From Cognatundibacterium crateris (GTDB lineage: Bacteria > Pseudomonadota > Gammaproteobacteria > Burkholderiales > Burkholderiaceae_D), in contig NZ_JAABOS010000001.1 in NCBI RefSeq assembly GCF_010078235.1, positions 372,001 through 436,000 of the forward strand: a stretch of DNA of 64,000 bases, given 5' to 3'. The notes under the pieces were generated by a model. It worked only from the letters and a program-made list of their open reading frames with translations, made no database searches and had not been told where the DNA came from. Below, piece by piece: positions 9,701 through 18,477 of the stretch. A program made the translations under genes and the position numbers. Each line of letters opens with the position of its first letter. Positions within the stretch are counted from its first letter, which is position 1.

Positions 9701-12509
9701 AGTCTGGTTCGACGGCGAAAATCAGGACAGAATGGATGTGCTGCCTGAGAAAAAACACTATAAGGCCGGTGAAGTCGCTAAATTCCAGGTGCGTATGCCT
9801 TTCCGCAGTGCGACCGCACTGGTTGCGATAGAACGTGAAGGCGTGATCGAAACCATCATCGCAGAATTGCGTGGCAGTGATCCCAGTATTTCGGTGCCGA
9901 TCAAAGCAGAGTATGGCCCGAATGTGTTTGTGTCTGTGCTGGCAGTACGTGGCCGCATGCGTGAAGTGCCCTGGTATTCCTTTTTCAGCTGGGGCTGGAA
10001 AGAACCGATCAACTGGTGGCATGAATTCCGTGAATATCAGGCACCGACTGCAACCGTCGATCTGGCTAAACCTGCCTATAAATTCGGCGTCGCTGAAATC
10101 CAGGTCGGGACCGAAGGCAATCAGTTAAAAGTCAATGTCAGCGCCGATAAACAGCAATATCCTATCCGTGCCGTGTCTAAGGTGAAGGTCTCAGTCACCT
10201 TGCCGGATGGACGGCCAGCCGCAGGTGCTGAGGTCGCCATTGCTGCTGTAGACGAGGCTTTGCTGGAGCTACAGCCTAACGAAAGCTGGAATGTCTTGAG
10301 CGCCATGATACAAAGACGCAGCTATGGCATAGAAACCGCAACCGCACAAATGCAGGTCATCGGTAAGCGCCATTATGGCCGCAAAGCGGTCGCTGCAGGT
10401 GGTGGCGGCGGCAAGGCGCCGACCCGCGAATTACTCGACACGCTATTGTTATGGAAGCCGGATCTGCTGCTGGATGCCAATGGCCAGGCCAGCATTGAGG
10501 TGCCGCTGAATGATGCCTTGACCAGCTTCCGTATCGTCGCGGTCGCCCAGTCAGGTGCCTCGCAGTTCGGAACCGGTACTACCTCGATCAAGGCAACACA
10601 GGATTTGCAAATCATTCCTGGTTTGCCGCCCGTGGTCAGGGAAGGCGACAGTTATCAGGCGATGGTCACAGTCCGTAACTCCAGTACACGTGCGATGGAG
10701 GTGCTGGTACAAGGGAAAATCCTGAACGCCAATGCGCTGCCGGATCAGAAAATCAAACTGGCCGCCGGTGAATCGCGTGAGCTGAGCTGGACCGTGCAGG
10801 CACCAGAGCTGACGGCAGATGTGCTCAGTCAGCAATTGCAATGGGAGTTGTCCGCGAAAGAAACGGCGCCACCACAAGGACAGGCTGCAGTGGCGGATGC
10901 GATCAAATGGAGCCAGAAATTGCTGCCAGCTACACCAGTGACGGTGCAGCAGGCGACGATGCTGCAACTGGATCGCAGCATGAGTTTGCCGGTTGCACAG
11001 CCTGCCGACAGTCTGCCTGGCCGCGGTGGCTTGCAATTACATCTGTTGCCGAGTTTGCTCAATAGCGGTGAAGGCTTGAAACGTTATTTTGAAAGCTATC
11101 CATACAGCTGTCTGGAACAAAAAACCTCGAAAGCGATCGGTCTGCACGACAATGCGATGTGGCAGAAGATCGTGAACGATTTGCCAGCTTATCTGGATGC
11201 TGATGGGCTTGCTTACTACTATCCACCCTCAGACAGTGCTGCGCGGCTGGGTAGCGATACCCTGACCAGCTATCTGATTTCTGTTACCCACGAAGCAGGT
11301 CTGAATCTGCCGGACAGCGCAAGACAAAAAATGCTGGCCGCTTTGTCTGCGTTCGTGGAAGGCAAAATCACGCGTGATTTCTGGTCGCCACGCAAAGATC
11401 TGGAAACCCGCAAGCTGGCAGCACTGGAAGCCCTGTCACGCTATGGCATGGTACAGCCGCGTATGCTGGGTTCCATACAGATCACCCCAAATCTGTGGAC
11501 GACCAGCGCCATTCTCGATTGGTATGCGATCCTGAAACGTACTGCAGCGATCCCGAATCGTGATGCAGCCTTGAAAGAGGCAGATCAGATTCTGCGCAGC
11601 CGCCTGAATTACCAGGGAACACGCCTGGGCTTTTCGACAGAAAAAGACGATTACTGGTGGTGGCTGATGAGTAATACCGACGTCAACGCCAATCGCCTGC
11701 TACTGACGATGATAGACAATCCAGCCTGGAAAGACGACTTGCCTAAATTAGTCAACGGCAGCATACAGCGTCAACACAATGGCGTCTGGATGACCACGAA
11801 TGCCAATGTCTGGGGCTTGCTGGCACTGGAAAAATTCGCACGTCAGTTTGAAACAGAAAAAGTGGCTGGTACATCCAAAGCCATGCTGTTGCAAACTGCC
11901 ACAGCGACTCCGGTTCCGCCACAAAGCTTTAACTGGCCAGTCAGTGGCGGTGGCAAGCTGAATCTGCCTTGGCCAGCTAAAGCTGCTGCGGATGACAAGC
12001 TGAGTCTGAGCCACGAAGGCAAAGGCAAGCCTTGGATAGTGCTGCAAAGTCTGGCTGCAGTACCTTTAAAGACGGCATTCTCCAGTGGCTATCGCATCAA
12101 AAAAACCATCACGCCGTTAGAGCAAAAAGACAGCAAGCTGATGCAGCGCGGTGATGTATTCCGCATTACGCTGGAAATCGATGCGCAGACCGATATGACC
12201 TGGGTGGCCTTGACTGATCCGGTACCAGCGGGAGCCAGCGTGCTGGGCTCAGGCTTAGGTCGTGATTCTGCCATCGCTGCCAAAGACGATAGTAATGAGC
12301 AGGGTGGTGCCTGGCTGGCTTATGAAGAGCGTAGTTTTGAGGCCTATCGTGCGTATTACCAGTTTGTTCCGAAAGGCAAATTTGTGAAGTCTTACACCAT
12401 ACGTCTGAATAATGCAGGCCAGTTTAAGCTGCCACCGACGCGGGTAGAGGCGATGTATGCGCCTGAGATGTTTGGTGAATCACCTAACGCTGCAATACAG
12501 GTGAAATAA
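6726..12509 (+). CDS. Bacterial alpha-2-macroglobulin with thioester
   Basis: The 1927-residue exported protein belongs to the bacterial alpha-2-macroglobulins (YfhM/ECAM family), periplasmic protease traps thought to guard the cell after envelope breach. A signal peptide (MKKHVATLLTGLTLSLLSASGLAA) is followed by macroglobulin-like beta domains. The thioester motif YSCLEQK places Cys1462 and Gln1465 in an alpha/alpha toroid domain, and a receptor-binding-like domain ends the chain. The usual lipobox cysteine is absent, so it is predicted to be soluble rather than lipid-anchored. It is directly followed by pbpC, the conserved partner of this family. It is longer than E. coli YfhM (about 1650 residues). 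Confidence 0.93.
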   Translation: MKKHVATLLTGLTLSLLSASGLAASITSFSPQGEIAGVRQVRATFSEPAIAFGDPKADKPFDIQCSAAGSDRWADEKNWIYDFNQDLGPGSKCSFQLKPGFKLKSGAAVTGKTQFQFNTGGPSVSRVLPYTGSGIEEDQVFMLFQTGAATEASIKQNMYCEISGVQERVPVKLISGDVRKKLVENFAKGSVAEAVTTLQCQQKFPAEADVKLVWDKGIATTSGIVTSSKQEFRFKVRKDFTASMSCQRENANAACTPILPIQLYFSEGISRKLAEKIVLKSAKGSVKPDLPKAEDNQQIQSLSFTGPFPEKTELSIELPSDLKDESGRALANAGQFPKKFMTADFPPLAKFPAAPFGIVELNADATLAVTLRNVENELLLKSADGKQPPVKLANLKLAEDASIIEWIAKLNNYHETSIYINKEAVETRSLSLLKNEAKAVKLNLPSVEKKSERPFEVVGIPFKDPGFYVLELESLKLGTALLGKTAPMYVRTSALVTNLAVHIKTGRENGAVWVTQLDNGKVVPDAAIQVSDCSGELLWKGKTDSKGIAMLPAGLNTRCEESSGRAGKRKVSKINGYFVSARKQDAQGRMDMAFALSSWNNGIESFRFNLPTDFSPAATLKAHTILDRSLFRAGETVSMKHVFRAENMKGMAFASDTDLPKRVRIIHQGSGQEFQFPLSWRKGGVADNRFAIPAQAKLGQYDILLDHGTAKTNTTENEGGENAPMYGSRTYSSGSFRVEEFRLPLMQGKLIPPKGPHISPKELPLGLQLNYINGGGAALPVQVTSLLRNKFLQFSGYEQFTFNNVETEEDSQKIVANKLAVTLDKNGSGKTVIGSLPAITQPQELLTEMTYADPNGEVQTISNVTALWPAGVVVGIKSEDWVSAKNKTRFILVALDTAGKPLADVPLQVNGTLRLNNSHRKRIVGGFYAYENAESSKDLGQLCSGKSDQRGLLLCEIELKESGNVELLAKAKDASGKVASAKSSIWATGKGEVWFDGENQDRMDVLPEKKHYKAGEVAKFQVRMPFRSATALVAIEREGVIETIIAELRGSDPSISVPIKAEYGPNVFVSVLAVRGRMREVPWYSFFSWGWKEPINWWHEFREYQAPTATVDLAKPAYKFGVAEIQVGTEGNQLKVNVSADKQQYPIRAVSKVKVSVTLPDGRPAAGAEVAIAAVDEALLELQPNESWNVLSAMIQRRSYGIETATAQMQVIGKRHYGRKAVAAGGGGGKAPTRELLDTLLLWKPDLLLDANGQASIEVPLNDALTSFRIVAVAQSGASQFGTGTTSIKATQDLQIIPGLPPVVREGDSYQAMVTVRNSSTRAMEVLVQGKILNANALPDQKIKLAAGESRELSWTVQAPELTADVLSQQLQWELSAKETAPPQGQAAVADAIKWSQKLLPATPVTVQQATMLQLDRSMSLPVAQPADSLPGRGGLQLHLLPSLLNSGEGLKRYFESYPYSCLEQKTSKAIGLHDNAMWQKIVNDLPAYLDADGLAYYYPPSDSAARLGSDTLTSYLISVTHEAGLNLPDSARQKMLAALSAFVEGKITRDFWSPRKDLETRKLAALEALSRYGMVQPRMLGSIQITPNLWTTSAILDWYAILKRTAAIPNRDAALKEADQILRSRLNYQGTRLGFSTEKDDYWWWLMSNTDVNANRLLLTMIDNPAWKDDLPKLVNGSIQRQHNGVWMTTNANVWGLLALEKFARQFETEKVAGTSKAMLLQTATATPVPPQSFNWPVSGGGKLNLPWPAKAAADDKLSLSHEGKGKPWIVLQSLAAVPLKTAFSSGYRIKKTITPLEQKDSKLMQRGDVFRITLEIDAQTDMTWVALTDPVPAGASVLGSGLGRDSAIAAKDDSNEQGGAWLAYEERSFEAYRAYYQFVPKGKFVKSYTIRLNNAGQFKLPPTRVEAMYAPEMFGESPNAAIQVK

Positions 12510-12512
12510 GAC

Positions 12513-14714
12513 GTGAGATTTGCGTTATGGCGGCAAGCGGCGCTTGTCTGTATCTGTAGTCATCTATCTAGTCTGCTGCCATATGCCGTCAATCCGGCAT
12601 ATGGCAACGAGCTCAGCGATTTTGCGCGCTTCAAAGCGGCCTCTTTGTCTTCAGATGCAACGCTATACGATAGAAATGGCCAGGTTTTACAGCGTCTGCG
12701 GGTCGATATGCAGGAACGCAAGCTGGCCTGGGTCCGGCTGGAGGATATCTCTCCCGCCGTCAGAAATGCGCTGATCGCCTCGGAAGATAAGCGCTTTTAT
12801 GCGCACTCGGGCGTAGACTGGAGCGCTGTTGCTGCATCGGCCTGGGGGAATCTGTGGAATACCCGCACCCGGGGTGCATCCACCATTACCATGCAATTAG
12901 CTGGCTTACTGGAGCAGGATTTACGCCGCAAAGCTGGCAGCCGTAGTCTGGCACAGAAAGTGAATCAGGCCTGGGTCGCGCAAACACTGGAACGTAACTG
13001 GAAAAAAGATCAGATACTGGAAGCTTATCTGAATCTGGTGCCATTTCGCGGCGAACTGGTTGGTATTCATGCGCTGTCTCAAGTCATGTTTCAGAAGCAT
13101 CCCAGCGGACTCGACTATATCGAAGCCGCAATCGCCGTAGCCTTACTGCGCGGACCGAATGCAACTGAAGCCAAAGTCACTGAGCGTGCCTGTCTGATTT
13201 TGCGTGAACAAAAACAGCCAGGCTTATGCAGTAATCTTGAAGGCCAGATCAGGCTCGCATTTGCTCAGCTGAGTCGTGGGCTTGCGGTAGCAGGTAACTT
13301 CAGCAACGAAACGGCTGTCGCCAATCTGGCGCCACATTTTGCGCGTAAGGTCTTAAGTCTGCAGCAGCGCGAATTCCACTCCAGTTTGTCGCGTCCTTTA
13401 CAGGTTTATGCACGGGACAGCCTGGTCCGACATTTGTCAGCGCTGGTCGAGCGCAATGTCGAGGATGGCGCGGTGCTGGTGCTCGATAATGCGACCGGAG
13501 AAATCCTGGCCTGGGTTGGCTCCAGTGGCCAGTTATCGGATGCCAGTCAGGTCGATGGGGTGCAGGCTTTGCGGCAGGCAGGATCAACGCTGAAGCCATT
13601 TTTATTTGAAATGGCGATAGAAAACCGTTTGATTACGGCCGCCTCGGTGCTGGATGATACGCCAGTCAATCTGAGTACCAGCAATGGGCTGTACATCCCG
13701 CAGAATTACGATAAGCATTTCAAGGGCCTGGTCAGTGCGCGTACTGCATTGGCCTCTTCACTGAATATACCGGCAGTGCGCTTACTGGTATCGCTGCAGC
13801 CGGAAGCTTTTTTCCAGCGTTTGCGTGCGCTGGGCATGGATTTGCGTGAATCCGGAAATTACTATGGCTATAGCCTGGCATTGGGCAGTGCCGACATCAG
13901 CCTGCTACAGCTGACCAATGCCTATCGTACGCTGGCTAATCAAGGCAGCTATACACCGGTCAAATGGTCAGTCGCTGAGCAGGGGACTGCGGCTAAACAA
14001 GTGATGCAGGCTGGTGCCAGCTACATCGTCAGCGATATCCTGAGCGACCGGGCCGCACGCGCTGTGACTTTTGGACTGGAGAATGCACTGTCTACCCGGA
14101 TCTGGACCGCAGTCAAAACCGGTACCTCCAAGGATATGCGTGACAACTGGTGTATCGGCTATTCTGACCGCTATACGGTCGGCGTCTGGGTCGGCAATGC
14201 ATCCGGCGCACCGATGTGGGATGTGTCCGGTGTGACCGGTGCGGCACCCGTGTGGCAGGACGTCATGCATTATCTGCACCGCTCACGCCCACAGCGCGCC
14301 ATTGCGCCACCCAATGGCCTGGTCAGACAAACGATACGCTATGACAATGCGCTGGAAGCAGAGCGCAGCGAATGGTTTTTAGCGGGCACTGCGCAAAGCC
14401 AGATACAGTTAGGTACATCAAACCAGATACAGCCACACATCCTGTATCCCAAAGCAGGCATGATCGCCGCACTGGACCCCGATATCCCGCTCGAACGCCA
14501 GCGCATACGCATCGCCGCTTATAGTGAGCGTGGCATGCTGGTATTGGATGGTAAAAAGCTGACTGCCAGCCTGAATCCGAAAAAAGAACTGAGCTACGAC
14601 TGGTTCCCCTTCCCGGGGCGACATATGTTGAGCCTGCTCGATGCAGAAGGCCATCTGCAGGACCAGATTGTGTTTGAAGTGCGTGGCGCGCAAATGAAGG
14701 CGCCAAGCCGCTGA
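12513..14714 (+). CDS. pbpC: Penicillin-binding protein 1C
   Basis: This 733-residue bifunctional murein synthase has a short cytoplasmic end and membrane anchor (about 8-28). A GT51 glycosyltransferase domain contains EDKRFYAHSGVDW with catalytic Glu91. The transpeptidase domain has the SxxK motif at Ser358-Lys361, SxN at Ser416-Leu-Asn418 and KTG at 535-537. A C-terminal PBP1C-specific domain follows (from about residue 650). The start is a GTG three bases after the macroglobulin stop, so the two form one transcription unit. The pairing suggests wall repair coupled to protease trapping, as inferred for this conserved pair in other proteobacteria. Confidence 0.93.
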   Translation: MRFALWRQAALVCICSHLSSLLPYAVNPAYGNELSDFARFKAASLSSDATLYDRNGQVLQRLRVDMQERKLAWVRLEDISPAVRNALIASEDKRFYAHSGVDWSAVAASAWGNLWNTRTRGASTITMQLAGLLEQDLRRKAGSRSLAQKVNQAWVAQTLERNWKKDQILEAYLNLVPFRGELVGIHALSQVMFQKHPSGLDYIEAAIAVALLRGPNATEAKVTERACLILREQKQPGLCSNLEGQIRLAFAQLSRGLAVAGNFSNETAVANLAPHFARKVLSLQQREFHSSLSRPLQVYARDSLVRHLSALVERNVEDGAVLVLDNATGEILAWVGSSGQLSDASQVDGVQALRQAGSTLKPFLFEMAIENRLITAASVLDDTPVNLSTSNGLYIPQNYDKHFKGLVSARTALASSLNIPAVRLLVSLQPEAFFQRLRALGMDLRESGNYYGYSLALGSADISLLQLTNAYRTLANQGSYTPVKWSVAEQGTAAKQVMQAGASYIVSDILSDRAARAVTFGLENALSTRIWTAVKTGTSKDMRDNWCIGYSDRYTVGVWVGNASGAPMWDVSGVTGAAPVWQDVMHYLHRSRPQRAIAPPNGLVRQTIRYDNALEAERSEWFLAGTAQSQIQLGTSNQIQPHILYPKAGMIAALDPDIPLERQRIRIAAYSERGMLVLDGKKLTASLNPKKELSYDWFPFPGRHMLSLLDAEGHLQDQIVFEVRGAQMKAPSR

Positions 14715-14880
14715 TGTTATCTATGGCTTATCTACGCAGCTTACACTTTCATTAATGACCGGCATATCAGGGATTAATCTGCGCCACCATCGGTGTTATG
14801 GAAGGAGTCCCGCTGCTTTGTTCTGAATGACGCAGCTTTTTTTGAGTATGGTTATTGCCTCAAATCAATGGAGACAACTC

Positions 14881-15531
14881 ATGAAACGCAGCAGCTTTAT
14901 CTTTGTTTTATCCCTCTTTTCTTTGTTTACACTTCATGCAAAGGCGGAAGACGCTGATCCGCTCTGGATGAAGGTCATTGCACAAAATAATCTGATCAAG
15001 AAATGGGTACCGAAAAATGTTGAGCAAACATTGGTGATCACCAAATCAGGTGAGGAATCAAAAACGATACAAATAAAGAAGCAATATGAAAAATGGGATA
15101 AAGGGGCGCCTGTCTATAAATTGCTGAATATCGAACCGGCCTTGCCTGCCGGTGCTAAACCTCCGCTATTCGATATGGCACAAATGTTTGCAACTGAAGC
15201 TGAGCCAGAGGTGTTTTCAGCAAAAGCGAAAGTCAAACGCAGCGATGGACAAACCTTGAATGGTAAGAGCGTGGTGGTGTTTGAGACCAGCCAGGCACAG
15301 TCCAAGGTCAGATTATGGGTTGATGCAATCAATGGCGCTATCTATCAGCGCTTGCTGGAGATTTCAGTTCCGCTTACTTTCGAAGGCAGTATGCTGACTG
15401 AGTATGTGCGCAGTGCGGAGGGGAATCCGGTGATCAGAAAATCTGAAACCGATTTATCCGTTCTGATTCCGTTCAAAAAAGCCAAAATGAAAAGTACAGA
15501 TCAGTATTCAGACTGGTTTGAACATCTGTAA
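14881..15531 (+). CDS. Secreted protein of unknown function
   Basis: The 216-residue product has a convincing signal peptide (MKRSSFIFVLSLFSLFTLHAKA before EDADP). A good ribosome site (GGAGA) stands 7 bases before this ATG, so I prefer it to an in-frame ATG at 14827. The mature part lacks cysteines and membrane segments. Its layout of beta-strands (RLWVDAINGAIYQRLLEIS, then LTEYVRS) is reminiscent of LolA-like lipoprotein-carrier folds, but that is a weak impression. It stands alone after pbpC with 166 bases between and faces the convergent emrB gene. Confidence 0.7.
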   Translation: MKRSSFIFVLSLFSLFTLHAKAEDADPLWMKVIAQNNLIKKWVPKNVEQTLVITKSGEESKTIQIKKQYEKWDKGAPVYKLLNIEPALPAGAKPPLFDMAQMFATEAEPEVFSAKAKVKRSDGQTLNGKSVVVFETSQAQSKVRLWVDAINGAIYQRLLEISVPLTFEGSMLTEYVRSAEGNPVIRKSETDLSVLIPFKKAKMKSTDQYSDWFEHL

Positions 15532-15626
15532 AGCCAGGGACATCTGCATGCGGAATAGAGCAATACAGGGAGTGTCAGCTCCCGTACGGCTCTATCCGGA
15601 ACATTATGAGATAAATGAGCTGGGGG

Positions 15627-17180
15627 CTAGTGCGCACCGCCCGCATCGACCGGCGCCGAAGATTTTTTCGGTCTGGTGAGCCAGACAAAACCGATCAACA
15701 CCAGAAAAATCATCGCTGCCATATAAAATATATCGGTGGCAGCCATGGTGCTTGCTTGCACGCTGATGCTACGGTCTAGCACTGCATAAGCAGCCTGATC
15801 CGGCAATCCCGCTTGCTGCATGGTTTGCATATTTTGCACAAATGCAGGTGAGGCATAGCCGGTGGCCTCGGTCAGTCTGGCATGGTGCAGGGTGCTGCGG
15901 TCATCCCACATGGTGGTCATGATGGAAGCTCCCATGCCGCCGCACATAATCCTGACAAAATTGGACAGCCCCGATGCCGCTGGAATTTTTTCCGGCGCCT
16001 GACCTGACAAAATGATAGAGGTCAGCGGAATAAAGAACATAGACATAGCCGCACCTTGTATCAGGGTAGGGATTAGCAAGCTCACGGTATCGACCTCGGT
16101 ATTGAAGCGTGCACGCATAAAGAACACCAGCGCAAAACCGAGGAAGGCAAGCGAGGCGATGCGGCGTGCATCCACCTTAGGCAGGATCTTGCCTATGATG
16201 GGTGACAAGATAATCGCAAACACACCAACCGGCGCCATCACTTTACCGGCTTCGGTCGCGGTATAGCCCAGCTGAGTCTGCAACCACAAAGGCATGATCA
16301 CCAGGCTGCCAAAGAACAGGCCATAGCCAACTGAAATCGCAAGTACGCCGGCGGAGAAATTTCTGCCTTTGAACAGCGAGAGATCGACCACAGGATGATC
16401 CTGACCGTTTTCCCAAACAATGAAATAGATCAGACCAACGACAGCAGTCACGGTCAGCAAAATAATCTCGCCGGAATTAAACCAGTCCAGTTCCTTTCCT
16501 TTATCCAGCATCAGCTGCAGGGCACCAACCCAGATCACCAGCAGTGCCAGACCGATTTTATCTATCGGAATAGCGCGCGTGACGGATTCCCGTTTGGCAT
16601 AGATGGACCAGGTGGCCCAGGCGGTAAAGAGTCCGACCGGAATATTGATATAAAAAATCCAGGGCCAGGAATAATTGTCTGAAATCCAGCCCCCCAGCAA
16701 GGGACCCATAATCGGTGCTACCAGCGTCGTCATGCCCCATAGCGCTAGCGCCATTGAGCTTTTTGCAGGCGGATAACTACCCAGCAGCAGTGCCTGGGAT
16801 AAGGGGATCATGGGGCCTGCGACTGCGCCTTGCAAGATACGCGCGGCAATCAGTGTTTCTATATTCGGTGCCATGCCACATAGCCAGGATGACAGTACGA
16901 ACAACAGGATGGATGCCATAAACAGCCTGACCTGACCGAACTGCATGGTCAGCCAGCCTGTCAGCGGTACCGAAATCGCATTCGCCACCGCGAATGAGGT
17001 AATGACCCAGGTACCCTGTTGCGGCGAGACGCCGAGGTTACCGGAAATGGCTGGAATCGAGACATTCGCAATCGATGAGTCCAGCACATTCATAAACACC
17101 GCCAGTGACAGTGCCAGCGTGCCCATGGCCAGCTGACTACCTTGCAAAGGCGGATGCGGAATACGGGCAGCTGCGCTCAT
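15627..17180 (-). CDS. emrB: DHA2-family drug efflux MFS transporter EmrB-like
   Basis: The 517-residue inner-membrane protein has the 14-helix DHA2 pattern, with motif C-like GPLLGGWISDNYSWPWIFYINIP and the family N-terminus FMNVLDSSIANVSIPAISG. With EmrA and an outer-membrane channel it forms a proton-driven tripartite pump expelling hydrophobic drugs from the cytoplasm or inner membrane. Its ATG overlaps the emrA stop (TAATG), so the subunits are translationally coupled. It is the last gene of the marR-oprM-emrA-emrB operon. Confidence 0.92.
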   Translation of the reverse strand: MSAAARIPHPPLQGSQLAMGTLALSLAVFMNVLDSSIANVSIPAISGNLGVSPQQGTWVITSFAVANAISVPLTGWLTMQFGQVRLFMASILLFVLSSWLCGMAPNIETLIAARILQGAVAGPMIPLSQALLLGSYPPAKSSMALALWGMTTLVAPIMGPLLGGWISDNYSWPWIFYINIPVGLFTAWATWSIYAKRESVTRAIPIDKIGLALLVIWVGALQLMLDKGKELDWFNSGEIILLTVTAVVGLIYFIVWENGQDHPVVDLSLFKGRNFSAGVLAISVGYGLFFGSLVIMPLWLQTQLGYTATEAGKVMAPVGVFAIILSPIIGKILPKVDARRIASLAFLGFALVFFMRARFNTEVDTVSLLIPTLIQGAAMSMFFIPLTSIILSGQAPEKIPAASGLSNFVRIMCGGMGASIMTTMWDDRSTLHHARLTEATGYASPAFVQNMQTMQQAGLPDQAAYAVLDRSISVQASTMAATDIFYMAAMIFLVLIGFVWLTRPKKSSAPVDAGGAH

Positions 17181-18394
17181 TACTTCGCCTTCGCGCTATG
17201 AGATGGCAGATTGGCCTGGATGATGTCGGCGATGCGGCGATCGGCATCCTGTGCGCTTTGTTCAAAGACGCGGGTCTGGAATGCCGGAATGCTGCGTGCA
17301 GCCGGAGCGGCATTCAATGCCTGTCCTTGTTGTTGTGAGATATCGACCTTGACCTGCATAGAGACGCCTACGCGCAAAGGATGGGCGGCCAGTTCTTTCG
17401 GGTCCAGAGAAATTCTCACTGGGATACGTTGTACCACTTTGATCCAGTTGCCGGTCGCATTTTGTGCTGGCAATAAAGCGAAGGCGGAACCTGTGCCTGC
17501 CGATACACCCATGACCTTGCCGTGAAATTCCACGTCGCTGCCATACACATCAGAATGCAGGATCACGTCCTGACCGATGCGCATTTTAGCCAGTTGTACT
17601 TCTTTGAAATTGGCATCCACCCACAGACTGTTCAGCGGGACGATGGACAGTAAAGGACTGCCGGCTGCGACGCGTTGGCCGATCTGCACCGCACGCTTGG
17701 CGACATAACCGGAAATCGGCGCTGGCAAGCTGGTGCGGCTTTCAGCAATCATCGTTTCTTTCAGACGCGCGGCGGCCCGCAGCACGTTAGGATGCTGTTC
17801 TATGCTGGTGTTTTCGGTCAATACTTTATTGGAAGCAAGCTGCTCTTTGGCAGTGTTCAATGCTGCTTCGCTTTGTTTGACTGCATTGCGTGCGTGTTCG
17901 ATTTCTTCCAAAGAAACCGCGCCGCTGTTACCTGCTGCCATGCGACGTGCTAAGTCCGATTTGGCACGTTCCAGTTCCACATTACGCATATCTGCCATTG
18001 CTTGCAGGCTGTTGTTATTGGCAAAGGTCAGGCGAACTTCTCTGACAGTTTGCGCCAGTTGAGCTGCAGCCTGAGTGCTGCCGACTTTCGCATCAGTATT
18101 ATCGAGTGCAATCAGGGTTTTGCCAGCGTCCACCAGATCGGTGTCATCAGCATGGATCGCAACCACGGTACCGGCGACCTGCGAAGTCAGCTGCACCAGA
18201 TTACCCGCCGCATAGGCATCTTCGGTATGTTCAAAATTCTTCAGCACGGTCAGCCAGTAATAGCCGTAAGCTGCAGCGGCGATCAGCAGGATGAGGCTGA
18301 TGATGATGAGCCGGGTTTTACGTTTGGCCGGTGCAGCTTCTGGTGCGATAGTCGCATTCTGTGTGTTTGCTGCGTCTTTATTTGTGGTGTTCAT
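17180..18394 (-). CDS. emrA: HlyD-family membrane fusion protein EmrA-like
   Basis: The 404-residue periplasmic adaptor bridges EmrB and the outer-membrane channel. It has a short cytoplasmic N-terminus, one membrane helix (about 29-49, IIISLILLIAAAAYGYYWL), a lipoyl/barrel-sandwich half-motif, a central alpha-helical hairpin rich in Ala, Gln and Lys, and the second half-motif (ISGYVAKRAVQIGQRVAAG). The gene lies between the outer-membrane factor (84 bases upstream) and emrB (overlapping). A 15-bp palindrome precedes it at 18403-18417. Confidence 0.92.
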   Translation of the reverse strand: MNTTNKDAANTQNATIAPEAAPAKRKTRLIIISLILLIAAAAYGYYWLTVLKNFEHTEDAYAAGNLVQLTSQVAGTVVAIHADDTDLVDAGKTLIALDNTDAKVGSTQAAAQLAQTVREVRLTFANNNSLQAMADMRNVELERAKSDLARRMAAGNSGAVSLEEIEHARNAVKQSEAALNTAKEQLASNKVLTENTSIEQHPNVLRAAARLKETMIAESRTSLPAPISGYVAKRAVQIGQRVAAGSPLLSIVPLNSLWVDANFKEVQLAKMRIGQDVILHSDVYGSDVEFHGKVMGVSAGTGSAFALLPAQNATGNWIKVVQRIPVRISLDPKELAAHPLRVGVSMQVKVDISQQQGQALNAAPAARSIPAFQTRVFEQSAQDADRRIADIIQANLPSHSAKAK

Positions 18395-18402
18395 GAGGTT
18401 CT

Positions 18403-18417
18403 GAATTAAAGTTTAAT
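18403..18417. repeat. AT-rich 15-bp palindrome upstream of emrA
   Basis: AATTAAAGTTTAATT reads as two perfect 7-base arms around a single G, just upstream of the emrA start. It does not share the GC core of the two candidate MarR sites in this operon. It could be a secondary regulator site or chance in AT-rich spacer DNA. Confidence 0.4.
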
Positions 18418-18477
18418 TTGGCCGTTGGCTTGTGCTAACAGCGATTACTTGAATTATTCGTTTGAGTCTGGCTGAAT

